A stretch of 64,000 nt of DNA from Cupriavidus necator N-1 (GCF_000219215.1 NC_015726.1:868001-932000); one strand, 5' to 3'. Shown: positions 47,695 through 57,766, counted from the stretch's first letter. Notes: generated by a model from the sequence alone, not told the origin. Numbers and translations are program-made.

Positions 47695-48411
47695 ATGTCA
47701 AAGGAATCGGCACGGGTCTTCGCCTGGGCAGGACTGACGCTTGCCGCGCTGGCCGCACTGGTGGCATGGATCGGCGTCGATGTGATCCGCCAGTACCAGG
47801 AGCGCCTGCTCTACGACGTGGCCGACCACTTGCGCCTGGTGGTGCTGTCCATGACGCTGGCGCTGGCCACCGGCATCCCGGCCGGCATCGCGCTGAGCCG
47901 CCCGTGCATGCGCCGCTGGGCCGACCGCCTGATGCAGGTCTTCAACGTGGGCAATACCGTGCCGTCGCTGGCGGTGCTGGCTCTGGCCCTGGCCGTGCTC
48001 GGCATCGGCGAGCGGCCCGCCATCCTGGCGCTGTGGCTGGCCTCGCTGCTGCCGATCGTGCGCAATACCTACGAAGGCCTGCGCAATGTCTCGCCCACGC
48101 TGCTGGAAGCGGCGCGTGGCATCGGCATGACCCCGGTGCAGCGCCTGGTGCGCGTGGAACTGCCCAACGCATTGCCGGTGATGCTGGCCGGCATCCGCAT
48201 CGCCCTGGTCATCAACGTGGGCACGGTGCCGCTGTCGTTCCTGATCGGCGCCAACAGCCTGGGCGAGCTGATCTTCCCGGGCATCTATCTGAACAACCAG
48301 CCGCTGCTGCTGCTTGGCGCGGCCGCCACGGCGCTGCTGGCGCTGGCCCTGGACGCGCTCTTTGCCGCCGCCGGCCAGCTGTACCTGCGCCGCCGCGGCC
48401 TGGCGCGCTGA
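47695..48411 (+). CDS. Osmoprotectant-type ABC transporter permease (OpuCB/OsmW-like), first
   Basis: 238 residues, five to six membrane helices, ProW/OpuC permease family. TYEGLRNVSPTLLEAARGIGMTPVQRLVRVELPNALPVMLAGIRIA is the EAA loop that docks with the ATPase. AAGGGGAGAG lies just before the ATG at 47695. First of four genes (permease, binding protein, permease, ATPase) for glycine betaine, choline or a similar osmolyte. Confidence 0.9.
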   Translation: MSKESARVFAWAGLTLAALAALVAWIGVDVIRQYQERLLYDVADHLRLVVLSMTLALATGIPAGIALSRPCMRRWADRLMQVFNVGNTVPSLAVLALALAVLGIGERPAILALWLASLLPIVRNTYEGLRNVSPTLLEAARGIGMTPVQRLVRVELPNALPVMLAGIRIALVINVGTVPLSFLIGANSLGELIFPGIYLNNQPLLLLGAAATALLALALDALFAAAGQLYLRRRGLAR

Positions 48412-48425
48412 ACATGGGGACCGAA

Positions 48426-49370
48426 ATGGAAAACCAGATGCAATTCATTCGCCGCCGTGCCCGGCGTGTCGCCCTGGTGGTGGCTGCCGTCACCGCCTTT
48501 GCGGCGGGCCTGGCGCTGGCCACTGCGCCTGAAGCGCATGCCGAGGCCACGCCGATCCGCGTGGGCGGCAAGAACTTCACAGAGCAGCTGCTGCTGTCGT
48601 CGATGACGTCGAAGTACCTGCGCGCCAAGGGCCTCACCACCGAACTGACCGCCGGCCTGGGCAGCACGCTGATGCGCCAGGCAATGGAGAGCAACCAGCT
48701 CGACGTGGTGTGGGACTACACCGGCACCGCGCTGATCGTGTTCAACAAGGTCCAGGAAAAACTGGGCGCCAGGGAAAGCTACGAGCGCGTCAAGCAGATG
48801 GATAGTGCGCGCGGGCTGGTGTGGCTCGATGCCTCGAACATCAACAACACCTATGCGCTGGCGATGCCGAAGGAACGCGCGGCCAGCGGCGTGACCACGC
48901 TGTCGGGCTTTGCCGAGCAGATGCGCCGCGCCGGTCCCGACGCCAGCCACCCGTTCGCGGTCGACATGGAATTCGCTGCGCGCCCGGACGGCCTGGAGCC
49001 GCTCAAGGCGCTGTACAAGCTGCCGTTCTCGCGCCGCGACGTGATCCAGCTCGACCCGGGCCTGGTCTACACCGCACTGAAGAACAACCAGGTGGAACTG
49101 GGCCTGGTCTATGCCACTGACGGCCGCGTCAAGGGTTTCGACCTGGTGCTGCTGGAAGACGACCTGCACTTCTTCCCGCCTTACAACGCCGTGCCGGTGG
49201 TGCGCAAGCCGGTGCTTGACCAGCACCCGGAGCTCGCGGGCCTGCTCAACGCGCTGGCGGCCAAGCTCGACAACGAGAGCATGACCGACATGAACTACAA
49301 GGTGGACATCGGCCAGCAGCCGGTGGACAAGGTCGCGGAGGATTTCCTGCGCCGCCACGGACTGATCTGA
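48426..49370 (+). CDS. Osmoprotectant-type substrate-binding protein (OpuCC/OsmX-like)
   Basis: 314 residues from ATG 48426, preceded by GGGGA; an ATG at 48414 is possible but has no ribosome site. A signal peptide is present (RRRARRVALVVAAVTAFAAGLALATAPEAHA). The mature part has IRVGGKNFTEQLLLSSMTSKYLRAKG and MESNQLDVVWDYTGTALIVFNK, the OpuAC-type quaternary-amine binding fold; aromatic cage residues are likely but not assigned. Soluble periplasmic, unlike the lipoproteins of Gram-positives. Confidence 0.9.
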   Translation: MENQMQFIRRRARRVALVVAAVTAFAAGLALATAPEAHAEATPIRVGGKNFTEQLLLSSMTSKYLRAKGLTTELTAGLGSTLMRQAMESNQLDVVWDYTGTALIVFNKVQEKLGARESYERVKQMDSARGLVWLDASNINNTYALAMPKERAASGVTTLSGFAEQMRRAGPDASHPFAVDMEFAARPDGLEPLKALYKLPFSRRDVIQLDPGLVYTALKNNQVELGLVYATDGRVKGFDLVLLEDDLHFFPPYNAVPVVRKPVLDQHPELAGLLNALAAKLDNESMTDMNYKVDIGQQPVDKVAEDFLRRHGLI

Positions 49371-49380
49371 GGAGGGCTGC

Positions 49381-50027
49381 ATGGACTTGATCTCGTACCT
49401 GCAACACAGCTGGCCCACGCTGCTGAAAATGACCGGCGAGCACCTGGCGCTGGTGGGTTCGGCAGTGGGGCTGGCCATCCTGATCGGCGTACCGCTGGGC
49501 ATTGTGATCACGCGCTTCCGCGCGCTCGCCACGCCGCTGCTGGCGCTGGCGACGATCGTGCTGACGCTGCCGTCGATCGCGCTGTTCGGGCTGATGATCC
49601 CGATCTTCGCGCGCTTCGGCCATGCGCTGGGCTACGTGCCCGCGGTGACGGCGGTGTTCCTGTACTCGCTGCTGCCGATCATGCGCAACACCTACACCGC
49701 GCTGGCCAATGTCGACCCCGGCATCCAGGAAGCGGGGCGCGGCATCGGCATGACCACCTGGCAGCGCATGCGGCTGGTGGACCTGCCGCTGGCGGTGCCG
49801 GTGATCCTTGGCGGCGTGCGTACCGCCGTGGTGATGAATGTCGGGGTTGCCACAATTGCCGCCATCATCGGCGCGGGTGGCCTTGGAGTGCTGATCCTGC
49901 AGGCGATCAGCCAGAGCAACATGAGCAAGCTGGCCGTGGGCGCGGTCCTGGTCAGCCTGCTCGCCATCGTGGCGGACGCCTTCCTGCAGTGGCTGCAGCG
50001 CGCGCTAACGCCGAAAGGAATCCGGCT

Positions 50028-50031
<4 letters not shown>
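49381..50031 (+). CDS. Osmoprotectant-type ABC transporter permease (OpuCD/OsmY-like), second
   Basis: 216 residues, five to six membrane helices. EAA loop: NTYTALANVDPGIQEAGRGIGMTTWQRMRLVDLPLAVPVILGGVRTA. GGAGG precedes the ATG, which lies 10 bases after the binding-protein stop. Its TGA overlaps the ATPase start by 4 bases (ATGA). Confidence 0.92.
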
Positions 50032-51197
<1,166 letters not shown>

Positions 51198-51237
51198 GCC
51201 AGCAGCAGGGCGGCGGCTTCCGCGCTATGCTAGGTGC

Positions 51238-51612
51238 ATGCTTCGCTATTGCCGCTCGCCCCTGTGCCTGGTCGTCGAAACCCGCTGGCTGATCCCGCGC
51301 GGGTTTGACGGCTTCACGCCCGGTCCGCTGATCCTACTGCGCCCCGGCGCCAGCCATGCGCTGATCGAGCACGAGAAGGTGCATGTGCGCCAGTTCTGGC
51401 GCAGCTGGGGCCTGATGGGCGTGCTCTACCTGGCCAGCCGGCGCTGGCGCCTGCGCTATGAAGTGGAGGCCTACCGCGTGCAGCTGCGGTACAGCCCGCC
51501 GGGCGCGGCGCATGGGCTGGCGCGCGTGCTGGCGTGCAAGTACCGGCTCAGGATTTCAGAAGCCGAGGCGTACCGGCTGCTGACGCAAGACCCGCACGGC
51601 GATGCCCAATGA
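51238..51612 (+). CDS. Small HExxH-motif protein of unknown function
   Basis: 124 residues. I do not recognise a family. It has H45-E46-x-x-H49 (ALIEHEKVHVRQFW) followed by E75 and E77 (RYEVEAYRVQ), an arrangement like a minimal gluzincin zinc site with a third Glu ligand. One weakly hydrophobic stretch (SWGLMGVLYLAS, 57-68) lies between. There is no signal peptide. It starts 40 bases after the osmoprotectant ATPase and ends just before a terminator, so it may be cotranscribed with that operon. Confidence 0.7.
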   Translation: MLRYCRSPLCLVVETRWLIPRGFDGFTPGPLILLRPGASHALIEHEKVHVRQFWRSWGLMGVLYLASRRWRLRYEVEAYRVQLRYSPPGAAHGLARVLACKYRLRISEAEAYRLLTQDPHGDAQ

Positions 51613-51617
51613 AAACG

Positions 51618-51653
51618 GCCCGCACCAGTCACTGGCGCGGGCTGTTTCTCTTG
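51618..51653 (+). terminator. Terminator after the HExxH gene
   Basis: GCCCGCACCAGT and ACTGGCGCGGGC pair with one mismatch, followed by TGTTTCTCTT. It lies between the gene and the convergent tRNA-Ser. Confidence 0.75.
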
Positions 51654-51655
51654 TC

Positions 51656-51745
51656 TGGCGGAAGCGGTGAGATTCGAACTCACGGATGGGTCACCCCATC
51701 GGCAGTTTTCAAGACTGCTGCCTTAAACCACTCGGCCACGCTTCC
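51656..51745 (-). tRNA. tRNA-Ser(UGA)
   Basis: 90 bases including the encoded CCA. The minus-strand product begins GGAAGCG and ends CGCTTCC-G-CCA, has the long variable arm of class II tRNAs (GATGGGGTGACCCATC region), the T-loop GTTCGAATC, and the anticodon TGA within CTTGAAA. Confidence 0.97.
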
Positions 51746-52033
51746 TGGAAAGTGCGGGCATTGTAGCGCGAAAGGACACGGGCCCCGCGCGCTGCCGCCT
51801 GCAGACCTGACGGTCAGGCCGCGCATTATACAAGGCTCGCGTGGATCGATGGTGGTCTTGTGTTGCGGCACGCAAGCGCGCGTAAACTTCCTGCCACATC
51901 CACCGCCGCGGATGTCGGCGTCTGTCTGACATTACGGAACCTTCACACGCCGGCATCGCTCATATTGTCGTGCCGGGTGGCGCGGTGTGTGCCGCATCCC
52001 CGGCTTTCGCCTGGCAACAGAGGAGAACTCAAA

Positions 52034-52534
52034 ATGCGAATCCATAGCAAGAAATGGCTGATCGTTCCGGTGGCCGCAGCGGCTGTGCTGGCCGGTTGTG
52101 CCGCGCCGCCGTATGACAGCGGCTACAACACCGGCTACAACGCCCCGCCTCCGGGGTACCAGACTCCCAACACCTCGCAGGCCCCGGCTGGCGCGGTGTA
52201 CTACGGCCGTGTGGAATCGATCGAACCGATCACCAACACGCAAAACAGCTCGGGCCTGCTTGGCACCGTGATCGGCGGTGCGGCCGGCGGCCTGCTGGGC
52301 CACCAGATCGGCGGCGGGCGCGGGCAGACCGCGGCGACCATCGGCGGTGCCGTGGTCGGCGCCGTGGCCGGCAACCAGATCGAGAAGCGCGCGGGCAGCA
52401 ACACGCAGACCGCGTACCGCGTCAACGTGCGCCTGGATGATGGCCGCGTGGCCACGGTGACCCAGTCGAGCCTGGGCAACCTGCAGGTGGGCACGCGGGC
52501 GCGCGTGGCCAACGACATGGCAACGCCGTACTGA
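52034..52534 (+). CDS. Glycine-zipper 2TM-domain outer-membrane lipoprotein
   Basis: 166 residues. Signal and lipobox VLAGC (MRIHSKKWLIVPVAAAAVLAGCAAPP), then a Gly/Tyr/Pro-rich segment, then a glycine zipper (about 80-115: GLLGTVIGGAAGGLLGHQIGGG continued by TIGGAVVGAVAGNQIEKR) and a C-terminal beta-like domain. This is the SlyB/PcP and rickettsial 17-kDa antigen type, thought to stabilise the outer membrane. AGAGGAG precedes the ATG. A strong terminator follows. Confidence 0.92.
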   Translation: MRIHSKKWLIVPVAAAAVLAGCAAPPYDSGYNTGYNAPPPGYQTPNTSQAPAGAVYYGRVESIEPITNTQNSSGLLGTVIGGAAGGLLGHQIGGGRGQTAATIGGAVVGAVAGNQIEKRAGSNTQTAYRVNVRLDDGRVATVTQSSLGNLQVGTRARVANDMATPY

Positions 52535-52563
52535 TAAGGCCAGCCTGACGTTTGCCAGCATGT

Positions 52564-52593
52564 AAAAGGCCACGCATTGCGTGGCCTTTTTTT
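52564..52593. terminator. Terminator after the glycine-zipper lipoprotein gene
   Basis: AAAAGGCCACGC, ATT, GCGTGGCCTTTT with three more Ts: a textbook intrinsic terminator on the plus strand and usable for hemW on the minus strand. Confidence 0.92.
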
Positions 52594-52614
52594 GTTGCCG
52601 GCGCACGGCGGCGC

Positions 52615-53847
52615 TCAGTCCTTCAGGAACATCTCCTGCAGGTCGTTGAGGAAGCGCCGGCCCAGCTCGGTGGGGCGGATGGTGGTCAGGTCCGCTTCCA
52701 GCAGCCCTTTCTTTTCCGCCTCGGCCAGCTGCTTGCTGATGGTATGCAGCGGCAGCCCGGTGTAGTCGTGGAAGCTTGATGCCGGCACGCCGTCGGTCAG
52801 GCGCAGGGCGTTGAGCATGAACTCGAACGGCAATTCGTCGGCGCCGACATCGCGCGCTTCCTGCACGGCATTGCCGGCCAGTGCCCGCTCCATGTAGGTG
52901 GCCGGATGCTTGTGCCGCATCTGGCGCAGTATCCGATGCGGGAACGACAGCTTGCCGTGCGCGCCGGCGCCGATGCCGAGGTAGTCGCCGAAGCGCCAGT
53001 AGTTCAGGTTGTGGCGCGCCTCGCGATGCGGCTTTGCGTACGCCGAAGTTTCGTAGTGCCGGTAGCCGGCCTCGGCCGTGCGCGCTTCAATCCAGTCCTG
53101 CATCTCGTACGCGCTGTCGTCGTCCGGCAGCGCGGGCGGGAACCTGGCGAACAGCGTGTTGGGCTCCAGCGTCAGGTGGTACAGCGACAGGTGCGTGGTG
53201 CCGTACGACAGCGCGGTTTCCACATCCTGCCGGCATTCATCCAGCGTCTGGCCGGGCAGGGCGTACATCAGGTCCAGGTTGATGTTGTCGAAGCTGGCCT
53301 GGGCGATGTCGATCGCCTTGCGCGCCTCGGCACCGCCGTGGATGCGGCCGAGCGCCTGCAGGTGCCGGTCGTTGAAGCTCTGGATGCCGATCGACAGCCG
53401 GTTGATGCCGCTGGCGCGGTAGCTGGCGAACTTGTCGGCCTCGAAGGTGCCGGGGTTGGCCTCCATCGTGATCTCGGCGTCGGCGTCCAGCGGCAGCAGC
53501 GCGCGGATATCCGACAGTAGCCGGTCCATACCCGCTGCCGACAGCAGGCTGGGCGTGCCGCCGCCGATAAAGACCGTATGCACCGGCCGGCCCCACACCA
53601 GCGGCAGCGATTGCTCCAGGTCCGCGCGCAGCGCGTCCAGGTAGATGTCTTCCGGGATCTCGTGGTTGTCGGCGCCGGGCGCGGCGTGCGAGTTGAAATC
53701 GCAATACGGGCACTTGCGCACGCACCACGGGATATGCACGTACAGCGACAGCGGTGGCGAGCCGGGCAGGCTGATCTGCCCGGGCTTGAGCCAGAGCTGC
53801 TTGCTGTCCACGGGCACGGACGCGGAGACCGGTACGATCGGGATCAT
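52615..53847 (-). CDS. hemW: Radical SAM haem chaperone HemW
   Basis: 410 residues. The radical-SAM cluster motif is C42-x3-C46-x2-C49 (HIPWCVRKCPYCDFNSH), and the family-typical extra Cys-free spacing distinguishes it from HemN. GGGTPSLLSAAGMDRLL and the C-terminal FMLNALRLTDGVP are HemW features. HemW delivers haem to respiratory proteins; it was long annotated as an oxygen-independent coproporphyrinogen oxidase. The ATG at 53847 overlaps the rdgB stop by 4 bases (ATGA). Confidence 0.93.
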   Translation of the reverse strand: MIPIVPVSASVPVDSKQLWLKPGQISLPGSPPLSLYVHIPWCVRKCPYCDFNSHAAPGADNHEIPEDIYLDALRADLEQSLPLVWGRPVHTVFIGGGTPSLLSAAGMDRLLSDIRALLPLDADAEITMEANPGTFEADKFASYRASGINRLSIGIQSFNDRHLQALGRIHGGAEARKAIDIAQASFDNINLDLMYALPGQTLDECRQDVETALSYGTTHLSLYHLTLEPNTLFARFPPALPDDDSAYEMQDWIEARTAEAGYRHYETSAYAKPHREARHNLNYWRFGDYLGIGAGAHGKLSFPHRILRQMRHKHPATYMERALAGNAVQEARDVGADELPFEFMLNALRLTDGVPASSFHDYTGLPLHTISKQLAEAEKKGLLEADLTTIRPTELGRRFLNDLQEMFLKD

Positions 53848-54461
53848 CGGGTGGTGGTTTCCGCGGCATCGGCCTGCAGCCGTGCCACCAGCGCGCGCAG
53901 CGCCTGGGCCCGGTGGCTGACCGTGTTCTTCTCTTCGGGTGACAGCTCGGCGGCTGTCTTGCCCAGGCGCGGCAGCAGGAAGTGCGGGTCGTAGCCAAAG
54001 CCGCCCGCGCCGCGCGGCGCGTCGACGACCTCGCCGTGCCAGAGGCCTTCGGCAATGATCGGGCAGGGGTCTTCGGCGTGGCGCACGAACACCAGCACGC
54101 AGTAGTAGTGTGCGTGGCGGTTCAGCTTGCCGGCCAGTTGCGAGACCAGGTGCGCATTGTTGGCGGCATCCGACCTGGCCTGCCCGGCCATCTGCGCATA
54201 GCGCGCGGAATAGACGCCGGGCGCGCCGTCCAGCGCCTGCACGCAGATGCCGGAATCGTCGGCCAGCGCGGGCAGCCCGGCCAGCCGGCTGGCGTGGCGG
54301 GCCTTGGCCAGCGCGTTCTCGACGAAGGTGGCAAAGGGCTCTTCGGCCTCGGGAATGCCCAGTTCGCCCTGGGGCACCACGTCAAAGCCGAGCGGAGCCA
54401 GCAGCGCGCCGAATTCGCGCAGCTTGCCGGCGTTGTTGGAAGCCAGTACCAGGCGTTGCAT
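53844..54461 (-). CDS. rdgB: XTP/dITP diphosphatase
   Basis: 205 residues. Hydrolyses dITP and XTP to monophosphates, keeping deaminated purines out of DNA. Starts LVLASNNAGKLREFGALLAPLG, has GLPALADDSGICVQALDGAPGVYSARYA and GGFGYDPHFLLPRLGKTAAEL, followed by SHRAQALR. It lies between rph and hemW, a conserved beta-proteobacterial order. Confidence 0.96.
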   Translation of the reverse strand: MQRLVLASNNAGKLREFGALLAPLGFDVVPQGELGIPEAEEPFATFVENALAKARHASRLAGLPALADDSGICVQALDGAPGVYSARYAQMAGQARSDAANNAHLVSQLAGKLNRHAHYYCVLVFVRHAEDPCPIIAEGLWHGEVVDAPRGAGGFGYDPHFLLPRLGKTAAELSPEEKNTVSHRAQALRALVARLQADAAETTTR

Positions 54462-54476
54462 CGCGTGTCCCGCTGC

Positions 54477-55196
54477 TCAGGCCAGGTCGAGCGCTTCGCG
54501 CTGGTGCTGCACCAGGCGGGCGATGCCGGCTTCGGCCAGGCGCGTCATGGCGTCCAGGTCGGCGCGGCTGAAGGGCACGCCTTCGGCGGTGCCCTGCACC
54601 TCGACAAAGCCGCCGCTGCCGGTCATGACCACGTTCATGTCGGTGTCGCAGTTGCTGTCCTCGGCGTAGTCCAGGTCCAGCACCGGCACGCCGTCGACCA
54701 TGCCGACCGAGACCGCGGCAACATGGTCGCGGATCGGGCTGGCGGCGATCAGGTCGTCGCGCAGCATGGTCGAAACCGCGTCATGGGCGGCGACGAAGGC
54801 GCCGGTGATGGCCGCGGTGCGGGTGCCGCCGTCGGCCTGCAGCACGTCGCAGTCCAGGTGGATGGTGTATTCGCCCAGCGCCGCCAGGTCGAACACCGAG
54901 CGCATGGCGCGGCCGATCAGGCGCTGGATTTCCTGGGTGCGGCCGGTCTGCTTGCCGCGCGCGGCTTCGCGGTCCGAGCGGGTGTGCGTGGCGCGCGGCA
55001 GCATGCCGTATTCGGCCGTGACCCAGCCTTCGCCGCTGCCTTTCTTGTGCGGCGGCACCTTGGCCAGCACGCTGGCGGTGCAAAGCACCTTGGTGTCGCC
55101 AAAGGCACACAGGACGGAGCCCTCAGCGTGGCGGGTGTAGTGGCGGGTAAGGCTGATGGAACGCAGCGCATCGGCTGCGCGGCCGCTGGGTCGCAT
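54477..55196 (-). CDS. rph: Ribonuclease PH
   Basis: 239 residues. Phosphorolytic 3'-exoribonuclease that trims tRNA precursors. [29 protein letters not shown], the phosphate-site segment [13 protein letters not shown] and [22 protein letters not shown] are conserved. First gene of rph-rdgB-hemW. Upstream lies the palindromic 266-bp element. Confidence 0.96.
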   Translation of the reverse strand: MRPSGRAADALRSISLTRHYTRHAEGSVLCAFGDTKVLCTASVLAKVPPHKKGSGEGWVTAEYGMLPRATHTRSDREAARGKQTGRTQEIQRLIGRAMRSVFDLAALGEYTIHLDCDVLQADGGTRTAAITGAFVAAHDAVSTMLRDDLIAASPIRDHVAAVSVGMVDGVPVLDLDYAEDSNCDTDMNVVMTGSGGFVEVQGTAEGVPFSRADLDAMTRLAEAGIARLVQHQREALDLA

Positions 55197-55558
55197 GGGA
55201 TGGTTTGTCCGAATCGGGGAGAGACCGCGATTCTAACGCCGCCAGCCCAAAGAACCCATTTCATGATGAAAGGGGACGCGTTCAAGCCAGGCGCGGCGCA
55301 GGCTAGGCGCGGGCCGCCGGCCTTGGTTATTCCAAGGTCAAGGCCCGCAACAACGCATGCGCCACGCCTGGCTTGAACCCACAGGGAAGGCTGCTGCCGG
55401 GCCGCATGGCGTTGTTGTGGCCTCCTTGCGTGGAGTGACCACGCGGCGTCGGCCACGCCTAGCCCTGCGGCCCGGCAGCAGCCTTCGCGCCCCTTCTTCA
55501 TCATGAAATGGGTTCTAAAACGCTGCATAGCCTCCCCGGCGTGCGCCCGGGAAGGGCA
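55197..55558. other. Intergenic region filled by a palindromic element
   Basis: 362 bases between rph and the phosphatase gene, both on the minus strand. Apart from about 50 bases at each side, all of it is the structured element at 55251-55516. The rph promoter should lie in its left part or in the element itself. Confidence 0.7.
55251..55516. repeat. 266-bp MITE-like structured palindromic element
   Basis: The outer ends AGAACCCATTTCATGATGAA (55251-55270) and its perfect reverse complement (55497-55516) form 20-bp terminal inverted repeats; similarity continues imperfectly inward for roughly 65 bases. Inside are two more inverted pairs: 55280-55299 with 55359-55378 (20 bp, one mismatch), enclosing a CCTTGG-TTATT-CCAAGG hairpin, and 55386-55406 with 55466-55486 (21 bp, perfect). 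GGCTAGGCG (55301-55309) can also pair with CGCCTAGCC further on, allowing an alternative fold. There is no ORF of note and no clear target duplication. It may be a non-autonomous mobile element or a structured RNA. Confidence 0.75.
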
Positions 55559-56473
55559 TTACCGCATCAGGTTGCTGGTCTTGTCGATGGCGGCGCGGAT
55601 CTCGGCGATCGAGCGCTCGATCTCCTCTTCGGACAGCAGGTCGCTATCAGTGCCGGTGCGCTCCAGGATCGAGGTGGTGAAGGCGTTCAGCGGCAGGGTG
55701 TCGGTCATGACCGAATCCTGTCCCGCCGCATTGCTGTCCAGTTCCCACATCATGGCGATGCCGGTGGTGTTGTCGGCACCTTCGCCGGCGTTCTGCAGCG
55801 CCTGCTCGATCAGCGCCGGCACCGCCTGCACCACCGACAGGCGCGACAGCTTGTCCACCAGCGCGGGCTCTTCCAGTGCGCCCCACAGGCCGTCGGAGCA
55901 GAGCAGGGCCACGTCGCCCGGCTCCAGCCGCACCGGGCCGCCCAGGTCGATCAGCGGCAGGTTGGGCGAGCCCAGGCAGTTGTAGAGCTTGTTGCGCTCC
56001 GGGTGGTTGGCCACGTGCATCGGCAGCACGCGCTCCTGCTGCAGCAGGTTCTCGATCTTGGAGTGGTCGCGCGTGCGCGTCAGCAGCCGGCCCTTGCGCA
56101 GCAGGTAATAGCGCGAGTCGCCGGCGTGGGCCCAGTAGATCTGGCCCTGCTGCACCAGGCAGCAGACCACCGTGGTGCGCGGCACGTCCGCCATCTGGTT
56201 GGCTTCGGCATAGCGGTGGATCTCGCGGTGGGCCAGCATGATGGTGTCCTGCAGGAACTCGGCCGGGTTGCGCACCGTGGGCCGCGCCTGCACCTGGAAC
56301 TGGCGCGCCAGCGTCTGCAGCGCCTGCTGCGCGGCGACTTCGCCGTGCGCATGGCCGCCCAGGCCGTCGGCCAGCACCATCAGCAGCGCGTCGCGCGTGA
56401 AGCAATAGCCCATGCGGTCCTGGTTGACGCGGCGGCCGCCTTTCCTGCTTTCCTGGTAGACAGAGAATCGCAT
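55559..56473 (-). CDS. PP2C-family Ser/Thr protein phosphatase
   Basis: 304 residues. Metal-dependent phosphatase: NQDRMGYCF (first Asp), LMVLADGLGGHAHGEVAA, YWAHAGDSRYYLLRKGRL and VALLCSDGLWGALEE and the late GADNTTGIAMMWE. A C-terminal extension of about 55 residues ends KTSNLMR. It lies 56 bases after the kinase gene in the same direction and probably opposes that kinase. Confidence 0.93.
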   Translation of the reverse strand: MRFSVYQESRKGGRRVNQDRMGYCFTRDALLMVLADGLGGHAHGEVAAQQALQTLARQFQVQARPTVRNPAEFLQDTIMLAHREIHRYAEANQMADVPRTTVVCCLVQQGQIYWAHAGDSRYYLLRKGRLLTRTRDHSKIENLLQQERVLPMHVANHPERNKLYNCLGSPNLPLIDLGGPVRLEPGDVALLCSDGLWGALEEPALVDKLSRLSVVQAVPALIEQALQNAGEGADNTTGIAMMWELDSNAAGQDSVMTDTLPLNAFTTSILERTGTDSDLLSEEEIERSIAEIRAAIDKTSNLMR

Positions 56474-56529
56474 GTTGGCTTTCAGGGAATTCAGTGGACT
56501 GGCCGCAACCGGGGCGCCAGATTTGTGAT

Positions 56530-57576
56530 TCAGTCGACGCCCGCGCCGGGGACGGGTTCGTCACGCCGGCGCAGCAGGGTCAGGAAGCGCGATGTCGCCG
56601 CGGGCCGCTCCGCCGGTGCCATGGCCGGGGCTTGCGTCTGCGGCGCCAGCGTCTGCTCGCCCAGGGCGTTGGTCTGCTCGCGCAACTCCTTTTGCAGCCG
56701 GAACACGCTCTGCGGGCGCTCGGCCGGCGTCAGCCGCAGGCACCATTCGACCAGGTCCACCAGCCCGTTGGTGTAGCTGCTGCGCAGCCGCGCCAGGGCT
56801 TCGCCCATGCGGTCTTCCTTTTCGCGCTGGTTGGCTTCCTGCGGCGGCATGCCGGCCATGCAGGCGTAGAGCGTGGCGCCCAGGCTGTAGACATCGGTCC
56901 ACGGGCCCAGGTCGGAGTGCTTGCCATAGAGCTCGGGCGCGGCAAAGCCGGGGGTGTACATCGGCTGGAAGCGGGCCGCTTCCATCGTCAGGGTCTGCCG
57001 CGCGGCGCCAAAATCCAGCAGGATCGGGGATTCGTCCTCGCGCAGGTAGATGTTGCCGGGCTTGATGTCCAGGTGCAGCAGCTTGTGGATATGGACCTCG
57101 CGCAGGCCGCTCATCAGGTCGTGGAAGACCTTGCGCATGAAATGCTCGCGCAGCACCTTGGGGCCGCCTTGCTGCCGGGCGGCCAGCACGTGCTCCTGCA
57201 GCGTCTTGCCCAGCTCGTAGTTCATCACCATGTAGACGGTGGAATTCTCGCGGAAGAAATTCACTACGCGCACTACGCTGGGATGGGAGATGCGGGCCAG
57301 CGAGCGGCCCTCTTCAAAGAAGTATTTCAGGCCCAGCCGGAACGCGGCGGCGTTTTCCTCGGGCACCACGGGGATGAGTTCGCCCGGGTTGCGCCGCGCC
57401 AGCGACGCCGGCAGGTATTCCTTGATGGCAACCGGCGCGCCGGTATCGTCGGTGGCCAGGTAGACGAAACTGAACCCCCCGCTGGCCAACTTCTTTACAA
57501 TACGATAGTTGGACAACAGCGTGCCGACGGGCAGCGGTGCACTCTTCGGTTGTGTCGTGCCCTTTGGCTCTGTCAT
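56530..57576 (-). CDS. Eukaryotic-type Ser/Thr protein kinase
   Basis: 348 residues. A complete Hanks-type kinase domain: Gly loop LASGGFSFVYLA (30-41), catalytic Lys K52 (VAIKEYL), catalytic loop H168-L-D170-I-K172-P-G-N, DFG at 188-190, and GFAAPELYG. There is no PASTA repeat and no obvious membrane helix, so it is probably cytoplasmic. The C-terminal 60 residues are low-complexity and end RRRDEPVPGAGVD. It is divergent from yicC and paired with the PP2C gene. Substrates are unknown. Confidence 0.93.
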   Translation of the reverse strand: MTEPKGTTQPKSAPLPVGTLLSNYRIVKKLASGGFSFVYLATDDTGAPVAIKEYLPASLARRNPGELIPVVPEENAAAFRLGLKYFFEEGRSLARISHPSVVRVVNFFRENSTVYMVMNYELGKTLQEHVLAARQQGGPKVLREHFMRKVFHDLMSGLREVHIHKLLHLDIKPGNIYLREDESPILLDFGAARQTLTMEAARFQPMYTPGFAAPELYGKHSDLGPWTDVYSLGATLYACMAGMPPQEANQREKEDRMGEALARLRSSYTNGLVDLVEWCLRLTPAERPQSVFRLQKELREQTNALGEQTLAPQTQAPAMAPAERPAATSRFLTLLRRRDEPVPGAGVD

Positions 57577-57766
57577 GGGAATAGGGACCTGATTTGCCTC
57601 CGGATTGTCCGGGCTAATCGGTCACTTGTAAAGAACACAAATAAGGGCATTGTTGCCCTCCTTTCAACGTATTGAGAGCGTCCCCGGGCTCCCATGCGGG
57701 GCGCTCGAGGCGGACGTACGCGGGCCGCCAGCAGCCCGGGGCCGCCGCCATTCACGAGAACATCCA

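Noticed and set aside
47370..48425. A frame open upstream of the osmoprotectant binding protein that would make a 666-residue protein
   Set aside because: It crosses the first permease gene in another frame; its translation there is not protein-like, and the binding protein has its own signal peptide at 48426.
51746..52033. A coding or RNA gene between tRNA-Ser and the glycine-zipper lipoprotein
   Set aside because: Short frames in all directions lack ribosome sites and protein-like composition; only a promoter for the lipoprotein is expected.
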